The notes: generated from the letters alone by a model not told the origin. A stretch of 64,000 bases of DNA from Pseudomonas putida (GCF_030159595.1 NZ_BSKJ01000005.1:373597-437596), one strand, 5' to 3'; positions 8,753-17,313 are shown, numbered from the stretch's first letter. Program-made: numbers and translations.

Positions 8753-9095
8753 GTGGAGCACTCCATTTTCGGTGGGGCGCACAGCCGCGTACCGCCGCCA
8801 GGACCTGGCGGCAGCATTCGACGTTGTGCGGTTTTATGAGTGAGCGGGCAGCACTGGACGCGAACGGCAATTTAGCCGTCGAACGAAGGGCGTAGAGGAA
8901 GACCAGTACGGCGCGAAGCATCCAACGAATCCATGTCAGGAAGAGGTCATCGCCCAGCGCGCGTAATCATTACGGCGTTTGGCCTGGGCGTGAGTGGCGT
9001 ATTAGAGGAGCGCATTGTAGCGCAAGGTGCCAATGGCAGTTCAAGACAAAATGTTGCGAAAAGCCGCTCTACCTCAAGCCCTACGGCGCGGAGGA
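8753..9095. other. Intergenic region with a 19-base palindrome
   Basis: About 340 bases between the envelope operon and the ATPase gene. An interrupted palindrome GCCGCCAG-GAC-CTGGCGGC at 8794-8812 lies about 40 bases upstream of the lipoprotein start and could be an operator or leader hairpin. I see no convincing gene in the rest. Confidence 0.55.
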
Positions 9096-10259
9096 TCAAC
9101 GCTGACGACGCATGAATTCTGCGAAAAGCGGTACGGTGAAATCCAGTACGCCGTGATCAGTGCTGTAGGCCATGCCTTTGGCAATAACCTTGGCCCTCGT
9201 CGGCCCCAATGAGGATTGGGTGCGCCCCAGAACTTTGGCGATATCACTGACCGCATAAGGGCCATCACCAAGCTCCGACATGGCCCGGACGAAGAGCACT
9301 TCACTCGGGGTCAACTGATCGATACGCACCCTGAAGAAACCCGCATCGAGCAAAGCCAAGGTCTCCGAATAAGACTGAACAACATCGTCTAGCGAAATTT
9401 CCGGTCCTTCAGAGCAGTTCCAGGCCGTGGAAGCCCACTCCTGAAGAAAGAATGGATAGCCCTTCGTTCGAACGACAATTTCCTTCAAGGCGGCCTCTGT
9501 AATGGAAGCCTCCTCGTCAAGAATCGGTTTAAGAACAGCCTGAGTAGCTGCCTCGGCATCCAGTGCATTGATTTCGGGATAGAGGAACAGCCGCTCTGCG
9601 TATGACTTCGCCTCCCCTGCCAGGCGCGCGACCTGAGGCAGCCCAGCGCCCACAAGCAATATTGGCAGACCTTCTTGCGACATGCGGTGCATGGCGACGA
9701 TCAACGCCCTGAGATCGGCCTCACTCAGGTACTGCACTTCGTCGATCAGCAGAATCCAGCCCTTGCCTGCGGCCTTTGCTGCACGCCCAATCACATTGAA
9801 AAGGTCTGGCAGGTCGTATTGAAGGTTGCCACTGTCCGCAAGCCCAGGCTCTGGCTCTACTCCAACCTCCACACCCGCGATATCGATCTTGAAGATGGAG
9901 GCAAACCCGCGCAAGCCCTTGAGGCCCCGGTTTGCAATCTGCTTGGCGGCTTCCACCGTAGACAGCGAGCGCATGACCTTACGCATTTCCGGATAAAGAA
10001 GGCGGGCCAGGCTTTCTTCTTCCGGCGACTCGACCTTGGAGACCAGCAGGCCCTCTTGTTCGGCAATTTTCCCGACTTCGTTCAAGAGCACGGTTTTGCC
10101 GGTACCTCTCAAACCAAGCAACATCATGGACCGTGCGCTACGCCCGTTGATAGCCCGACCACACGAAACGCGCGCGTGTTCAAGCACCACGTCACGCCCT
10201 GCCAGCTCGGGCGGTCGGCTGCCTGCGCCAGGCGCGAAAGGGTTGCGATATGGGTCCAT
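9096..10259 (-). CDS. Orphan AAA+ (Orc1/STAND-like) ATPase
   Basis: A 387-residue P-loop ATPase. Walker A is GLRGTGKT (49-56), Walker B is ILLIDE (169-174), and the region around LLVGAGLPQVARLAGEAKSYAERLF is a likely sensor region. The C-terminal 80 residues look like a winged helix (TPSEVLFVRAMSEL...SDIAKVLGRTQSSLGPTRAKVI), as in Orc1/Cdc6-related archaeal-type ATPases (COG1672 group). It has no operon partner, and its base composition is less GC-rich than its neighbours, which suggests acquisition. GGAGG stands 7 bases before the ATG. A role in defence or replication control is possible but unproven. Confidence 0.8.
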   Translation of the reverse strand: MDPYRNPFAPGAGSRPPELAGRDVVLEHARVSCGRAINGRSARSMMLLGLRGTGKTVLLNEVGKIAEQEGLLVSKVESPEEESLARLLYPEMRKVMRSLSTVEAAKQIANRGLKGLRGFASIFKIDIAGVEVGVEPEPGLADSGNLQYDLPDLFNVIGRAAKAAGKGWILLIDEVQYLSEADLRALIVAMHRMSQEGLPILLVGAGLPQVARLAGEAKSYAERLFLYPEINALDAEAATQAVLKPILDEEASITEAALKEIVVRTKGYPFFLQEWASTAWNCSEGPEISLDDVVQSYSETLALLDAGFFRVRIDQLTPSEVLFVRAMSELGDGPYAVSDIAKVLGRTQSSLGPTRAKVIAKGMAYSTDHGVLDFTVPLFAEFMRRQR

Positions 10260-10282
10260 GGGCTACCTCCAGGCACGGGTTA

Positions 10283-10317
10283 TAGCGATAGATAGCGAAG
10301 TCTAGCGATTTTTGCTA
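10283..10317. promoter_or_regulatory. Three TAGCGA repeats at exact 10-bp spacing
   Basis: TAGCGA occurs at 10283-10288, 10293-10298 and 10303-10308, then a degenerate inverted copy TTGCTA at 10312-10317. The array lies 24 bases upstream of the ATPase start. Spacing of one helical turn puts all three on the same DNA face, as expected for a cooperative binding site. Confidence 0.6.
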
Positions 10318-10547
10318 TCTATTAGTAGATTTTGGTAGCACTTACCCTGTGGTGCTGCAAGTTAGACCCTGCCCTACAGCTTGAGATCAGAATTATCCCC
10401 TTCCCTGTAGGCCATTTCCCAAACATACTGCCAAACCGCTTTAACACTTGCGACGGAATATGTCGCGCTCTAGTCTCGGCTTGTCGTTGCTACCCAACGA
10501 CCGGCTTTGACAGGCCGACTACTCAAGTTTCCGTTGCAGCGCTTAAT
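10318..10547. other. Non-coding stretch before the structured element
   Basis: About 230 bases with no gene I can support. Together with the flanking repeats it forms the region between the ATPase and the DUF3077 unit. No att-like repeat of the nearby tRNA-Ser end was found in it. Confidence 0.5.
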
Positions 10548-10621
10548 GGCAGCTGTGCATGGGGCACATTCGTGTGCGCCGGGTCCTTGGGTACCGGTCT
10601 GTCAACCCATGTATAGCTGCC
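10548..10621 (+). ncRNA. Candidate three-way-junction RNA or leader
   Basis: Distant arms pair: GGCAGCT (10548-10554) with AGCTGCC (10615-10621), and ATGGG (10559-10563) with CCCAT (10606-10610). Inside is a hairpin GCACA-TTCG-TGTGC (10564-10577) with a stable UUCG tetraloop, and a second possible hairpin around CCGG ... CCGG (10579-10597). It ends about 50 bases before the small reading frame at 10673. Plus strand is assumed from the downstream genes. It could be an independent small RNA or a 5' leader. Confidence 0.45.
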
Positions 10622-10672
10622 TCCATTCGTTTGACAGCGTTGCCAGGCGGCTCCACTACCCAAGGAGCTTAC

Positions 10673-10843
10673 ATGCGCATGATGGTCCCCGATCCACCCT
10701 GCTCCCTCGATTCCACCCAGGTACTGCAAGACACCCTGGTCCAGTCCTCAGAGTACATACTCTGCGCCCTGTCTGTGGCCCGCCCTCTTCGCGGGCATGC
10801 CCGCGAAGGGGCCAGCCCAGACAACCAAGATTTCAGGGAGTAA
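10673..10843 (+). pseudogene. Small ORF, probably truncated by a REP element
   Basis: ATG preceded by a strong AAGGAG (7 bases upstream). The frame encodes 56 residues starting MRMMVPDPP and continues with a helical, gene-like stretch (SLDSTQVLQDTLVQSSEYILCA) up to about residue 37. After that the translation is simply the REP palindrome and its flank, ending at a TAA just before the DUF3077 start. The likely reading is a small protein gene, often paired with DUF3077 genes in Pseudomonas, whose 3' part has been replaced by the REP. Whether the 56-residue product is made is unknown. Confidence 0.45.
10787..10808. repeat. Single REP palindrome
   Basis: CTTCGCGGGC-AT-GCCCGCGAAG, a perfect 22-base palindrome matching the P. 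putida REP core also found at 19.1, 20.5 and 51.9 kb. Confidence 0.9.
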
Positions 10844-10848
10844 AAACA

Positions 10849-11121
10849 ATGCCAACCGACAACACCAAAGAACCCACCACCGTCGGCAAAACCTGCTTCT
10901 ATCAAGGCGAAAACAGCACCCACCCGCTGTTCCGCATCGAGCCCGGCATCCCCTGCCAGGACGCCCGCGAACAGGCATCAGAACTGATGGGCTACGTCCG
11001 CGACCTGATCATCACCGGCCTGATGGACGGCGACCAGAAACTGATCTGGGCCTCGCACTACCTGAGTGCGATGGCAAAGGCGCTGCTGGACGATGCTGAA
11101 TTGGGGATGATGAAAAAGTAA
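10849..11121 (+). CDS. DUF3077 protein
   Basis: A 90-residue soluble protein with the features of the Pseudomonas DUF3077 family (GKTCFYQGE...LFRIEPGIPCQDAREQASELMGYVRDL...WASHYLSAMAKALLDD). The family has no known function and occurs in many copies in P. putida-group genomes. GGGAG lies 8 bases before the ATG at 10849; longer versions of the frame upstream lack a ribosome site. It follows a small ORF and a candidate structured RNA, and is followed by a terminator hairpin. Confidence 0.8.
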   Translation: MPTDNTKEPTTVGKTCFYQGENSTHPLFRIEPGIPCQDAREQASELMGYVRDLIITGLMDGDQKLIWASHYLSAMAKALLDDAELGMMKK

Positions 11122-11130
11122 GGCACAACG

Positions 11131-11165
11131 AAAAAGCCCCTGAAAGCTTTCGCTTCCAGGGGCTT
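11131..11165. terminator. Bidirectional terminator between DUF3077 gene and tRNA-Ser
   Basis: Stem AAGCCCCTG (11134-11142) / CAGGGGCTT (11157-11165). The minus side has a run of five T, so it chiefly ends the tRNA-Ser transcript. Confidence 0.8.
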
Positions 11166-11174
11166 CATCTTGTA

Positions 11175-11264
11175 TGGCGGAGAGATAGGGATTTGAACCC
11201 TAGGTACTGTTGCCAGTACAACGGATTTCGAATCCGTCCCGTTCGACCACTCCGGCATCTCTCC
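11175..11264 (-). tRNA. tRNA-Ser (anticodon CGA)
   Basis: A 90-base class II tRNA with encoded CCA. The acceptor pair is GGAGAGA / TCTCTCC, the T arm contains GGTTCAAATCC, a long variable arm is present, and the anticodon stem-loop ACGGA-TTCGAAA-TCCGT gives anticodon CGA, which reads UCG. Confidence 0.95.
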
Positions 11265-11355
11265 AATGCCGCGCATCTTACCAGCGTTTTTTTAAAACGC
11301 AAACCTTTTTTTCAAAAAAATCGCGTGGTATCAGGCGCTTGCGTGAACGCGCCGC

Positions 11356-12066
11356 TTACAGTGGCACGCCCAGGCGCTTGGCAACTTCTTCGTAGGCTTC
11401 GATCACGTCGCCCAGGCCCTGGCGGAAGCGGTCCTTGTCCATCTTCTTGCGGGTTTCTTTGTCCCACAGGCGGCAGCCGTCCGGGCTGAACTCGTCGCCC
11501 AGCACGATCTGGCCGTGGAATACGCCGAATTCCAGCTTGAAGTCGACCAGCAGCAGGCCGGCGTCATCGAACAGCTTGGTCAGCACTTCGTTGACCTTCA
11601 ACGACAGCTTTTTCATTTCGACCAGCTGCTCGGCAGTGCCCCAGCCGAACGCGACAACGTGGGATTCGTTGATGAAGGGGTCACCCTTCTCGTCGTTCTT
11701 CAGGAACAGCTCGAAGGTGGACGGCTCCAGCTTGATGCCCTCCTCCACGCCCAGGCGCTTGACCAGGCTGCCAGCGGCGTAGTTACGCACTACGCATTCG
11801 ACCGGGATCATGTCCAGCTTCTTCACCAGGCACTCGTTGTCGCCCAGCAGCTTGTCGAACTGGGTCGGCACGCCGGCTTCTTCCAGTTTCTGCATGATGA
11901 AGGCGTTGAACTTGTTGTTCACGGTGCCTTTGCGGTCCAGTTGTTCGATGCGCTTGCCGTCGAACGCCGAAGTGTCGTTACGGAACAGCAGGATCAAGCG
12001 GTCGGCGTCGTCGGTCTTGTAAACCGATTTGGCTTTGCCGCGGTAGAGTTCGTCGCGTTTTTCCAT
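11356..12066 (-). CDS. purC: SAICAR synthase (PurC)
   Basis: A 236-residue phosphoribosylaminoimidazole-succinocarboxamide synthase, which joins aspartate to CAIR using ATP in purine synthesis. The ATP-grasp-like signatures are clear: [13 protein letters not shown] at the N-terminus, [32 protein letters not shown], and [31 protein letters not shown]. Length is normal. It lies downstream of an MBL hydrolase gene and bamC on the same strand, the usual Pseudomonas arrangement. Confidence 0.98.
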   Translation of the reverse strand: MEKRDELYRGKAKSVYKTDDADRLILLFRNDTSAFDGKRIEQLDRKGTVNNKFNAFIMQKLEEAGVPTQFDKLLGDNECLVKKLDMIPVECVVRNYAAGSLVKRLGVEEGIKLEPSTFELFLKNDEKGDPFINESHVVAFGWGTAEQLVEMKKLSLKVNEVLTKLFDDAGLLLVDFKLEFGVFHGQIVLGDEFSPDGCRLWDKETRKKMDKDRFRQGLGDVIEAYEEVAKRLGVPL

Positions 12067-12096
12067 GATTGGGCTCCGCTTGCTTGAGGTGTTGGG

Positions 12097-12855
12097 CTAG
12101 GCGATTTCGCGCCAGTCGAGCCCGTGTTCCTGATTCGCCACCTGGAGCCAGTCCGGGTCGCACCCAAGGGTATCGACGAAGCACTGGCGGGCCAAGTGTG
12201 GCAGGTTGTTCTTGCTGCTGAGGTGGGCCAGCACCAGGTGTTGCAGGTTGCTCCAGCCCAACTCGTGCACCAGGCGCGCGGCCTGATGATTGTTCAAATG
12301 TCCTTGCATGCCACCTACCCGCTGCTTCAAAAAGGCCGGGTAGTGACCACGTGCCAGCAGGTCACGGCAGTGGTTGGCCTCGATCAGCAGTGCGTCCAGG
12401 CCTTGGTAACGCTCCAGCAGCAGTGCGTCGTACGAGCCCAGGTCGGTCAGCATGCCGAAACGCCGCTGACCGTCGCTGATCACATACTGCAGCGGCTCGT
12501 AGGCGTCATGCTCGACCCGCGCCGCGGTCACTTCCAGGCTGCCGACACGCAGGCTTTGGCCGCAAGCGAGAAAACCGGCCACCTCCACCGGCTTGCGCAT
12601 GCCGCGCAAAGTCCCTTGGCTGAGGTAGACCGGTACATTGTAGCGCCGTGACAGCAAGCCGACCCCATGCACATGGTCGGCATGTTCGTGGGTGACCAGT
12701 ACCGCATTGAGCTGGGCCGCCGACACACCGAGCAGCGCCAGGCGCCGCTCGGTTTCACGCAGGGAAAAACCGCAATCAACCAGGATGAACGTGTCACCAC
12801 TGGCGATCAGCGTGCCGTTCCCTTGGCTGCCGCTTCCGAGTACCGCGAAGCGCAC
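12097..12855 (-). CDS. MBL-fold metallohydrolase (YycJ/WalJ-like)
   Basis: A 252-residue metallo-beta-lactamase-fold protein. The metal motif VTHEHADHVHGVGLL (HxHxDH) is intact, and the N-terminus MRFAVLGSGSQGNGTLI and the later IEANHCRDLL match the YycJ/WalJ group of cytoplasmic hydrolases, related to nucleic-acid-processing enzymes. The substrate is unknown. It begins with GTG immediately after the bamC stop codon, with no spacer, so translation is probably coupled to bamC. Confidence 0.88.
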   Translation of the reverse strand: MRFAVLGSGSQGNGTLIASGDTFILVDCGFSLRETERRLALLGVSAAQLNAVLVTHEHADHVHGVGLLSRRYNVPVYLSQGTLRGMRKPVEVAGFLACGQSLRVGSLEVTAARVEHDAYEPLQYVISDGQRRFGMLTDLGSYDALLLERYQGLDALLIEANHCRDLLARGHYPAFLKQRVGGMQGHLNNHQAARLVHELGWSNLQHLVLAHLSSKNNLPHLARQCFVDTLGCDPDWLQVANQEHGLDWREIA

Positions 12856-13977
12856 TTAGCCCAGGTGGTCCTGAATGGCGCTCAACACGCGGCGGGCGAC
12901 ATCGGCCGGAGCCACGGTGTTGATGTTTTTCTCGACCGTGACCTGCACGCTCTCACCCACCTTGCTCAGGCGAACCTGATAGCGCTCGGCACGGGCTTCA
13001 CGCTCTTCCTTGGTCGGCTCGCTGCCGAACATACGGCCGAAGAAACCAGGCTGGTTCTGCTTGTCGTCCGGTTTTTCCGACAAGTTGATGTAGTACAGGC
13101 CCAGGCTGCGGTTGATGTCTTCGACACGCCACTCGCCCCCCTGCTCCAGCGCACGGCCTACGCCAGACCAGGCACGGTCCAGGTCGGAGCCCAGGTACAG
13201 CACCGGGTTGCCGCTGCCGTCTTCGCTCAGGCTGACGCGGCTTGGCGCGTCGAAATCGCGCGCGGCCAGCAGCGACACCGAACCGCCTTTCTCGGCGCTA
13301 CGGTTCATGCTGGCAAGCATTTCGTCGACCAGCAGGGCGTCGGCGCCAGTGTTGCTGGACGTGGACGGGAAATCAGGCTCGGCAGTACTGCCCGCCGGGC
13401 GCTCGACGCTGACCACATACACCTCGGAGGTGTTGCGCTGCACGCCAGGCTCCATGCGTACTCGCACGCGTACTTCGCTATCACCGCTGCTGGCGGTGCT
13501 GGCCAGACGCTGGCCAAGCGATGCCGACAGCTCGTCGAAACGCTGCCAGGTGGTGTTGAATTCACCCGTCTGCGGGCGTTCTTCAGCAATACGGAAGCCG
13601 TTGTCTTCGAAGAACTGGCGGGCCACCGGCCACACTTCGGCTGGCGAATGCTGAGCCAGCACCCAACGGCTGCTGCCGCTGCGTTGCAGGCTGTAGTCGG
13701 TGACCTGGGCGGCACCGCCTGTCAGCGGTTGCGGGCGCGGCACTTCGAACTCGCCTGCGACGTGATCGTCGGCGACGTTACGCGGGATCGGCAGCAGCGG
13801 ATCAAGGCGCTTGACGTTGCTGGCGTCCGGCGGCAGCTGCATTGGTGCGGTCGGGTGCGCCTGCAGGTAGTCGCTGCCGCGGTCGCGGAAATAGCCATCC
13901 TCGCCCCACAGCCAGCCACACCCACTGGTGCTGGAGATAATCAGGGCAAGGGCGGAAAGACCAGCCAGTCGCTTCAT
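12856..13977 (-). CDS. bamC: Outer-membrane assembly lipoprotein BamC
   Basis: A 373-residue lipoprotein of the BAM complex that inserts beta-barrel proteins into the outer membrane. The signal peptide ends in the lipobox TSGC, followed by the unstructured N-terminal region that contacts BamD and two helix-grip domains. It starts 15 bases after the dapA stop, the same dapA-bamC order as in E. coli and other pseudomonads, and is tightly linked to the MBL hydrolase gene downstream. Confidence 0.95.
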   Translation of the reverse strand: MKRLAGLSALALIISSTSGCGWLWGEDGYFRDRGSDYLQAHPTAPMQLPPDASNVKRLDPLLPIPRNVADDHVAGEFEVPRPQPLTGGAAQVTDYSLQRSGSSRWVLAQHSPAEVWPVARQFFEDNGFRIAEERPQTGEFNTTWQRFDELSASLGQRLASTASSGDSEVRVRVRMEPGVQRNTSEVYVVSVERPAGSTAEPDFPSTSSNTGADALLVDEMLASMNRSAEKGGSVSLLAARDFDAPSRVSLSEDGSGNPVLYLGSDLDRAWSGVGRALEQGGEWRVEDINRSLGLYYINLSEKPDDKQNQPGFFGRMFGSEPTKEEREARAERYQVRLSKVGESVQVTVEKNINTVAPADVARRVLSAIQDHLG

Positions 13978-13992
13978 GCGGTGTACTTCCTC

Positions 13993-14880
13993 TTAAACCA
14001 GTACGCCGGACTGGCGCAAGGCAGTACGGACTTTTTCGTGGCAGCCTTCGCTCAGCCAGGTCAGTGGCAGGCGAATACCCTTTTGCATCAGGCCCATTTC
14101 GACGAGCGCCCATTTCACCGGGATCGGGTTGGCCTCGCAGAACAGGTCTTTGTGCAGCGGCATGAGTTTTTCGTTGATCGCGCGGGCCTTCTCGGCATTG
14201 CCCTCAAGGGCGGCCTCGCACAGATCGGCCATTTCGCGCGGGGCGACGTTGGCGGTAACAGAGATGTTGCCCTTGCCACCCATCAGGATCAGCTCGACGG
14301 CAGTCGGGTCATCGCCGGACAGGACGATGAAGTCCTTGCTGACGCCATCGAGGATGGCCTTGGCGCGGACCAGGTCGCCGGTGGCTTCCTTGATACCGAT
14401 GATGTTCGGCACGGTCGACAGGCGGATCACGGTCTCGGCCTGCATGTCGCAGGAGGTGCGGCCGGGTACGTTGTAGAGGATCTGCGGAATGTCGACGGCT
14501 TCGGCAATGTGCTTGAAGTGCTGGTACAGGCCTTCTTGCGTCGGCTTGTTGTAGTACGGCACTACCAGCAGGCAGGCGTCGGCACCGGCGCTCTTGGCGT
14601 TTTGGGTCAGGTGCACGGCTTCGGCAGTGGCGTTGGCACCGGTGCCAGCGATGACCGGTACGCGGCGGCTGCTGCGCTTGACGCGCTCGACCACATGCTT
14701 GATGACCAGGATGTGTTCTTCGACATCCAGCGTGGCGGACTCACCGGTGGTGCCGACAGCGACGATCGCATGGGTGCCGTTTTCCAGGTGGAAGTCTACA
14801 AGTTTGTCGAGGCTGCCCCAGTCAACACGCCCTTGTGCATCCATGGGTGTGACCAATGCCACCATACTGCCCGCAATCAT
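13993..14880 (-). CDS. dapA: 4-Hydroxy-tetrahydrodipicolinate synthase
   Basis: A 295-residue lyase that condenses pyruvate with aspartate semialdehyde, the first committed step of lysine and diaminopimelate synthesis. The Schiff-base lysine is K164 in IGIKEATGD, the catalytic tyrosine Y136 lies in LYNVPGRT, and the TTGE motif (44-47) is present. The start is the ATG at 14880, which has GGAG upstream and gives the conserved N-terminus [12 protein letters not shown]; a longer in-frame extension is not conserved in the family. It is divergent from gcvR. Confidence 0.97.
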   Translation of the reverse strand: MIAGSMVALVTPMDAQGRVDWGSLDKLVDFHLENGTHAIVAVGTTGESATLDVEEHILVIKHVVERVKRSSRRVPVIAGTGANATAEAVHLTQNAKSAGADACLLVVPYYNKPTQEGLYQHFKHIAEAVDIPQILYNVPGRTSCDMQAETVIRLSTVPNIIGIKEATGDLVRAKAILDGVSKDFIVLSGDDPTAVELILMGGKGNISVTANVAPREMADLCEAALEGNAEKARAINEKLMPLHKDLFCEANPIPVKWALVEMGLMQKGIRLPLTWLSEGCHEKVRTALRQSGVLV

Positions 14881-15139
14881 GTAACTGCTCCTGCCGGAAA
14901 AAGAGAGCGGTAATGGTACTGGGGGCATCGACCTTGCACAAGCGAAGCAGGCGGGCGGAGCATTCCCCTCGGCGCCTTATTTCGCTACCCTTGACCCTTT
15001 GATCGGTGCAGCGCGGCCCGCCGGGCCGTCGACCTTGCTCCCCGCCAGCGTCCAAGACCTCGCATGCGAGCCCCGGGCCCTGCCGACAGGAGGCTTTTGA
15101 CTGTCCTGCACCGACCGCTCATCGCTTTAGGAATGCTGC

Positions 15140-15703
15140 ATGTCCACCCCCACCACTGTCCGCGAACAATTCCTTGTCATCAGTGCCCTGGGCCCCAATC
15201 CCATGGAACTGGCCAACGTCCTCAGCCGCGCTGCCTTCGAAAACCGCTGCGCGGTGGTCACCTCGCGCCTGAGCCGCCATGGAGAGACCAGCGCCCTGGT
15301 GCTGCAGGTGGGCGGCAGCTGGGACGCCCTGGCGCGCCTCGAATCCACCCTGCCGGGCCTGGGCAAGAAGCACGGCCTGACCCTGGACGTGGTGCGCAGC
15401 GCCGACCAGGAAGTGCGCCCGCAGGCCCTGCCCTATGTGGCTTATGTCAGCGCCGCCTATCGCCCGGACATCATCAACGAGCTGTGCCAGTTCTTCCTCG
15501 ACCACCGCGTCGAGCTGGAAGCCATGACCTGCGACACCTACCTGGCGCCACAGACCGGCAGCAGCATGCTCAACGCCCAGTTCACCGTGATCCTGCCGGC
15601 CGGCACGCAAATCAGCTGGCTGCGCGACCAGTTCCTGGACTTTGCCGACGCCCTGAACCTCGATGCGCTGATCGAGCCATGGCGTCCACAGAACCCAATG
15701 TAA
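15140..15703 (+). CDS. gcvR: GcvR-type ACT-domain regulator
   Basis: A 187-residue protein with two ACT domains (about residues 8-85 and 95-175), matching the glycine cleavage system repressor GcvR, which acts by binding GcvA rather than DNA. Typical segments are FLVISALGPNPMELANVLSRAAFENRC and PYVAYVSAAYRPDIINELCQFFLDHRVELEAM. AGGAA precedes the ATG. It lies 11 bases before the peroxiredoxin gene, and the gcvR-bcp pair is conserved in gammaproteobacteria. Confidence 0.9.
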   Translation: MSTPTTVREQFLVISALGPNPMELANVLSRAAFENRCAVVTSRLSRHGETSALVLQVGGSWDALARLESTLPGLGKKHGLTLDVVRSADQEVRPQALPYVAYVSAAYRPDIINELCQFFLDHRVELEAMTCDTYLAPQTGSSMLNAQFTVILPAGTQISWLRDQFLDFADALNLDALIEPWRPQNPM

Positions 15704-15714
15704 GGAAACCGACC

Positions 15715-16188
15715 ATGGCTGTAGCACTCGACCAACCCGTCGCCGACTTCCAGGCCCAGGCCACCAGCGGGCAAACCGTCAGCCTGGCCGGGCTCAAGGG
15801 CCAGCAGGTGGTGGTGTACTTCTACCCGAAGGACAGCACGCCTGGCTGCACCACCGAAGGCCAGGGGTTCCGCGACCAGCATGACGCCTTTGCCGCAGCC
15901 AATACCGTGGTGTTCGGGGTATCGCGCGATGGCATCAAGTCGCACGAGAACTTCAAGGCCAAGCAAAGCTTCCCGTTCGAGCTGATCAGCGACAAGGACG
16001 AGGCCCTGTGCCAGCTGTTCGACGTGATCAAGCTGAAGAAACTGTATGGCAAGGAATACATGGGCGTTGACCGCAGTACCTTCCTGATCGACAAGGACGG
16101 TGTGCTACGCCAGGAATGGCGTGGGGTGAAGGTGCCGGGGCATGTGGATGCCGTGTTGGCGGCCGCACAAGCCATGAACAAGGCTTGA
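15715..16188 (+). CDS. bcp: Thioredoxin-dependent peroxiredoxin (Bcp/PrxQ)
   Basis: A 157-residue peroxiredoxin that reduces H2O2 and organic hydroperoxides in the cytoplasm. The peroxidatic cysteine is C45 in YPKDSTPGCTTEG. E. coli Bcp has its resolving cysteine at position 50, but this protein has Gln there; the only other cysteine is C99 (DEALCQLF). It may therefore use another resolving partner or work as a 1-Cys enzyme. AAGGA lies upstream of the ATG, 11 bases after gcvR, so the two are co-transcribed. Confidence 0.93.
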   Translation: MAVALDQPVADFQAQATSGQTVSLAGLKGQQVVVYFYPKDSTPGCTTEGQGFRDQHDAFAAANTVVFGVSRDGIKSHENFKAKQSFPFELISDKDEALCQLFDVIKLKKLYGKEYMGVDRSTFLIDKDGVLRQEWRGVKVPGHVDAVLAAAQAMNKA

Positions 16189-16194
16189 GATCGT

Positions 16195-16217
16195 TTGGGG
16201 CCGCTTTGCGGCCCCAA
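16195..16217. terminator. Strong hairpin between convergent bcp and permease genes
   Basis: Ten-base-pair stem TTGGGGCCGC / GCGGCCCCAA with a TTT loop. The T tail is poor on both strands, so it may work with Rho or simply as a shared 3' end structure. Confidence 0.55.
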
Positions 16218-16222
16218 TAACA

Positions 16223-17293
16223 TCAAAGCATCGGTGAAACGCTAGGCTCCTGCCGTGGCCAAGCGTCCAGCACGGCCTTGATCAGCGTCGCCAGCGGGAT
16301 GGCGAAGAAGATCCCCCAGAACCCCCACAACCCGCCAAACAACAGCACCGCGCAAATGATCGCCACCGGGTGCAAGCTCACCGCCTCGGAGAACAGCAGC
16401 GGCACCAGCACGTTGCCGTCCAGCGCCTGAATGATCGCGTACACCGTCATCAGGTAGATGAACTGGTCGCCCCACCCCCACTGGAACAGCGCAATCAGCG
16501 TCACCGGCACCGTCACCACCACCGCCCCCACATAGGGCACCACCACAGACAACCCCACCAACAGCGCCAGCAACGCGGCGTAGTTGAGCCCCAGGCTGAT
16601 GAACGCAATGTAGGTGGCAATCCCGCAGATCAGGATCTCGATACCCTTGCCGCGAATGTAGTTGGCGATCTGCCGGTTCATCTCGCTGCCCACCCGGTTC
16701 AACAGGGTGCGCTGGCTGGGCAGGTAGCCGCTGACCCAACGGCCGATCAGCTCGCGGTCCTTAAGGAAGAAGAACACCAGGATTGGCACCAGCACCAGGT
16801 AGATCATCGCATTGACCAGCAGCGGCAGGCTCGACAACGAGAACGTCAGCGCCCACTGGCCGAACTTGCCAATTTCACCGCGCACCGACTCGATGGCGTG
16901 CAGCACCTGCTCGTCCGACACCAGGTGCGGGTAACGCTCGGGCAGCAGCAACAACAGCGACTGCCACTTGCCGAGCATGCCCGGCAGCTCGTTGAACAGG
17001 GTAATCAACTGATGCCACAGCAGCGGCACCAGCACCAGCATGAACACCGCCAACGCGCCCATGAACAAGGCGAACACCAACATCACCGCCAGCCGGGTCG
17101 GCACCCGCACCCGCTCAAGGGCGTTGACCAGCCCCTGCATGAGGAATGCCAACACCATGCCCGCCAGCACCGGCGCCAGCATGCCGCCCAGGGTGAGCAC
17201 CGCAGTAAAAGCCAGGAACAACAGGACCGCTAACACCACGGCTTCTTCATCGGAGAAGTAGCGCTGCATCCAGTCGCGAAGCACTTTGAACAT
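16223..17293 (-). CDS. PerM/AI-2E-family membrane permease
   Basis: A 356-residue inner-membrane protein with about eight transmembrane segments and the PerM/TqsA-type core (IRGKGIEILICGIATYIAFISLGLNYAALLALLVGLSVVVPYVGAVV). Members move small molecules or ions; the AI-2 label comes from E. coli TqsA and should not be taken as the substrate here. AAGGA precedes the ATG. It is followed upstream by a TusA-type gene 20 bases away on the same strand, an arrangement common in Pseudomonas. Confidence 0.88.
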   Translation of the reverse strand: MFKVLRDWMQRYFSDEEAVVLAVLLFLAFTAVLTLGGMLAPVLAGMVLAFLMQGLVNALERVRVPTRLAVMLVFALFMGALAVFMLVLVPLLWHQLITLFNELPGMLGKWQSLLLLLPERYPHLVSDEQVLHAIESVRGEIGKFGQWALTFSLSSLPLLVNAMIYLVLVPILVFFFLKDRELIGRWVSGYLPSQRTLLNRVGSEMNRQIANYIRGKGIEILICGIATYIAFISLGLNYAALLALLVGLSVVVPYVGAVVVTVPVTLIALFQWGWGDQFIYLMTVYAIIQALDGNVLVPLLFSEAVSLHPVAIICAVLLFGGLWGFWGIFFAIPLATLIKAVLDAWPRQEPSVSPML

Positions 17294-17313
17294 TGACGAT
17301 CCTTGGAAAAGAC

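Noticed and set aside
8783..11264. Possible genomic island inserted at tRNA-Ser
   Set aside because: The patch looks accessory, but no direct repeat of the tRNA 3' end and no integrase were found, so I do not call an island boundary.
12667..14913. Very long plus-strand open frame opposite bamC and dapA
   Set aside because: Crosses two well-identified genes on the other strand; a GC artefact.
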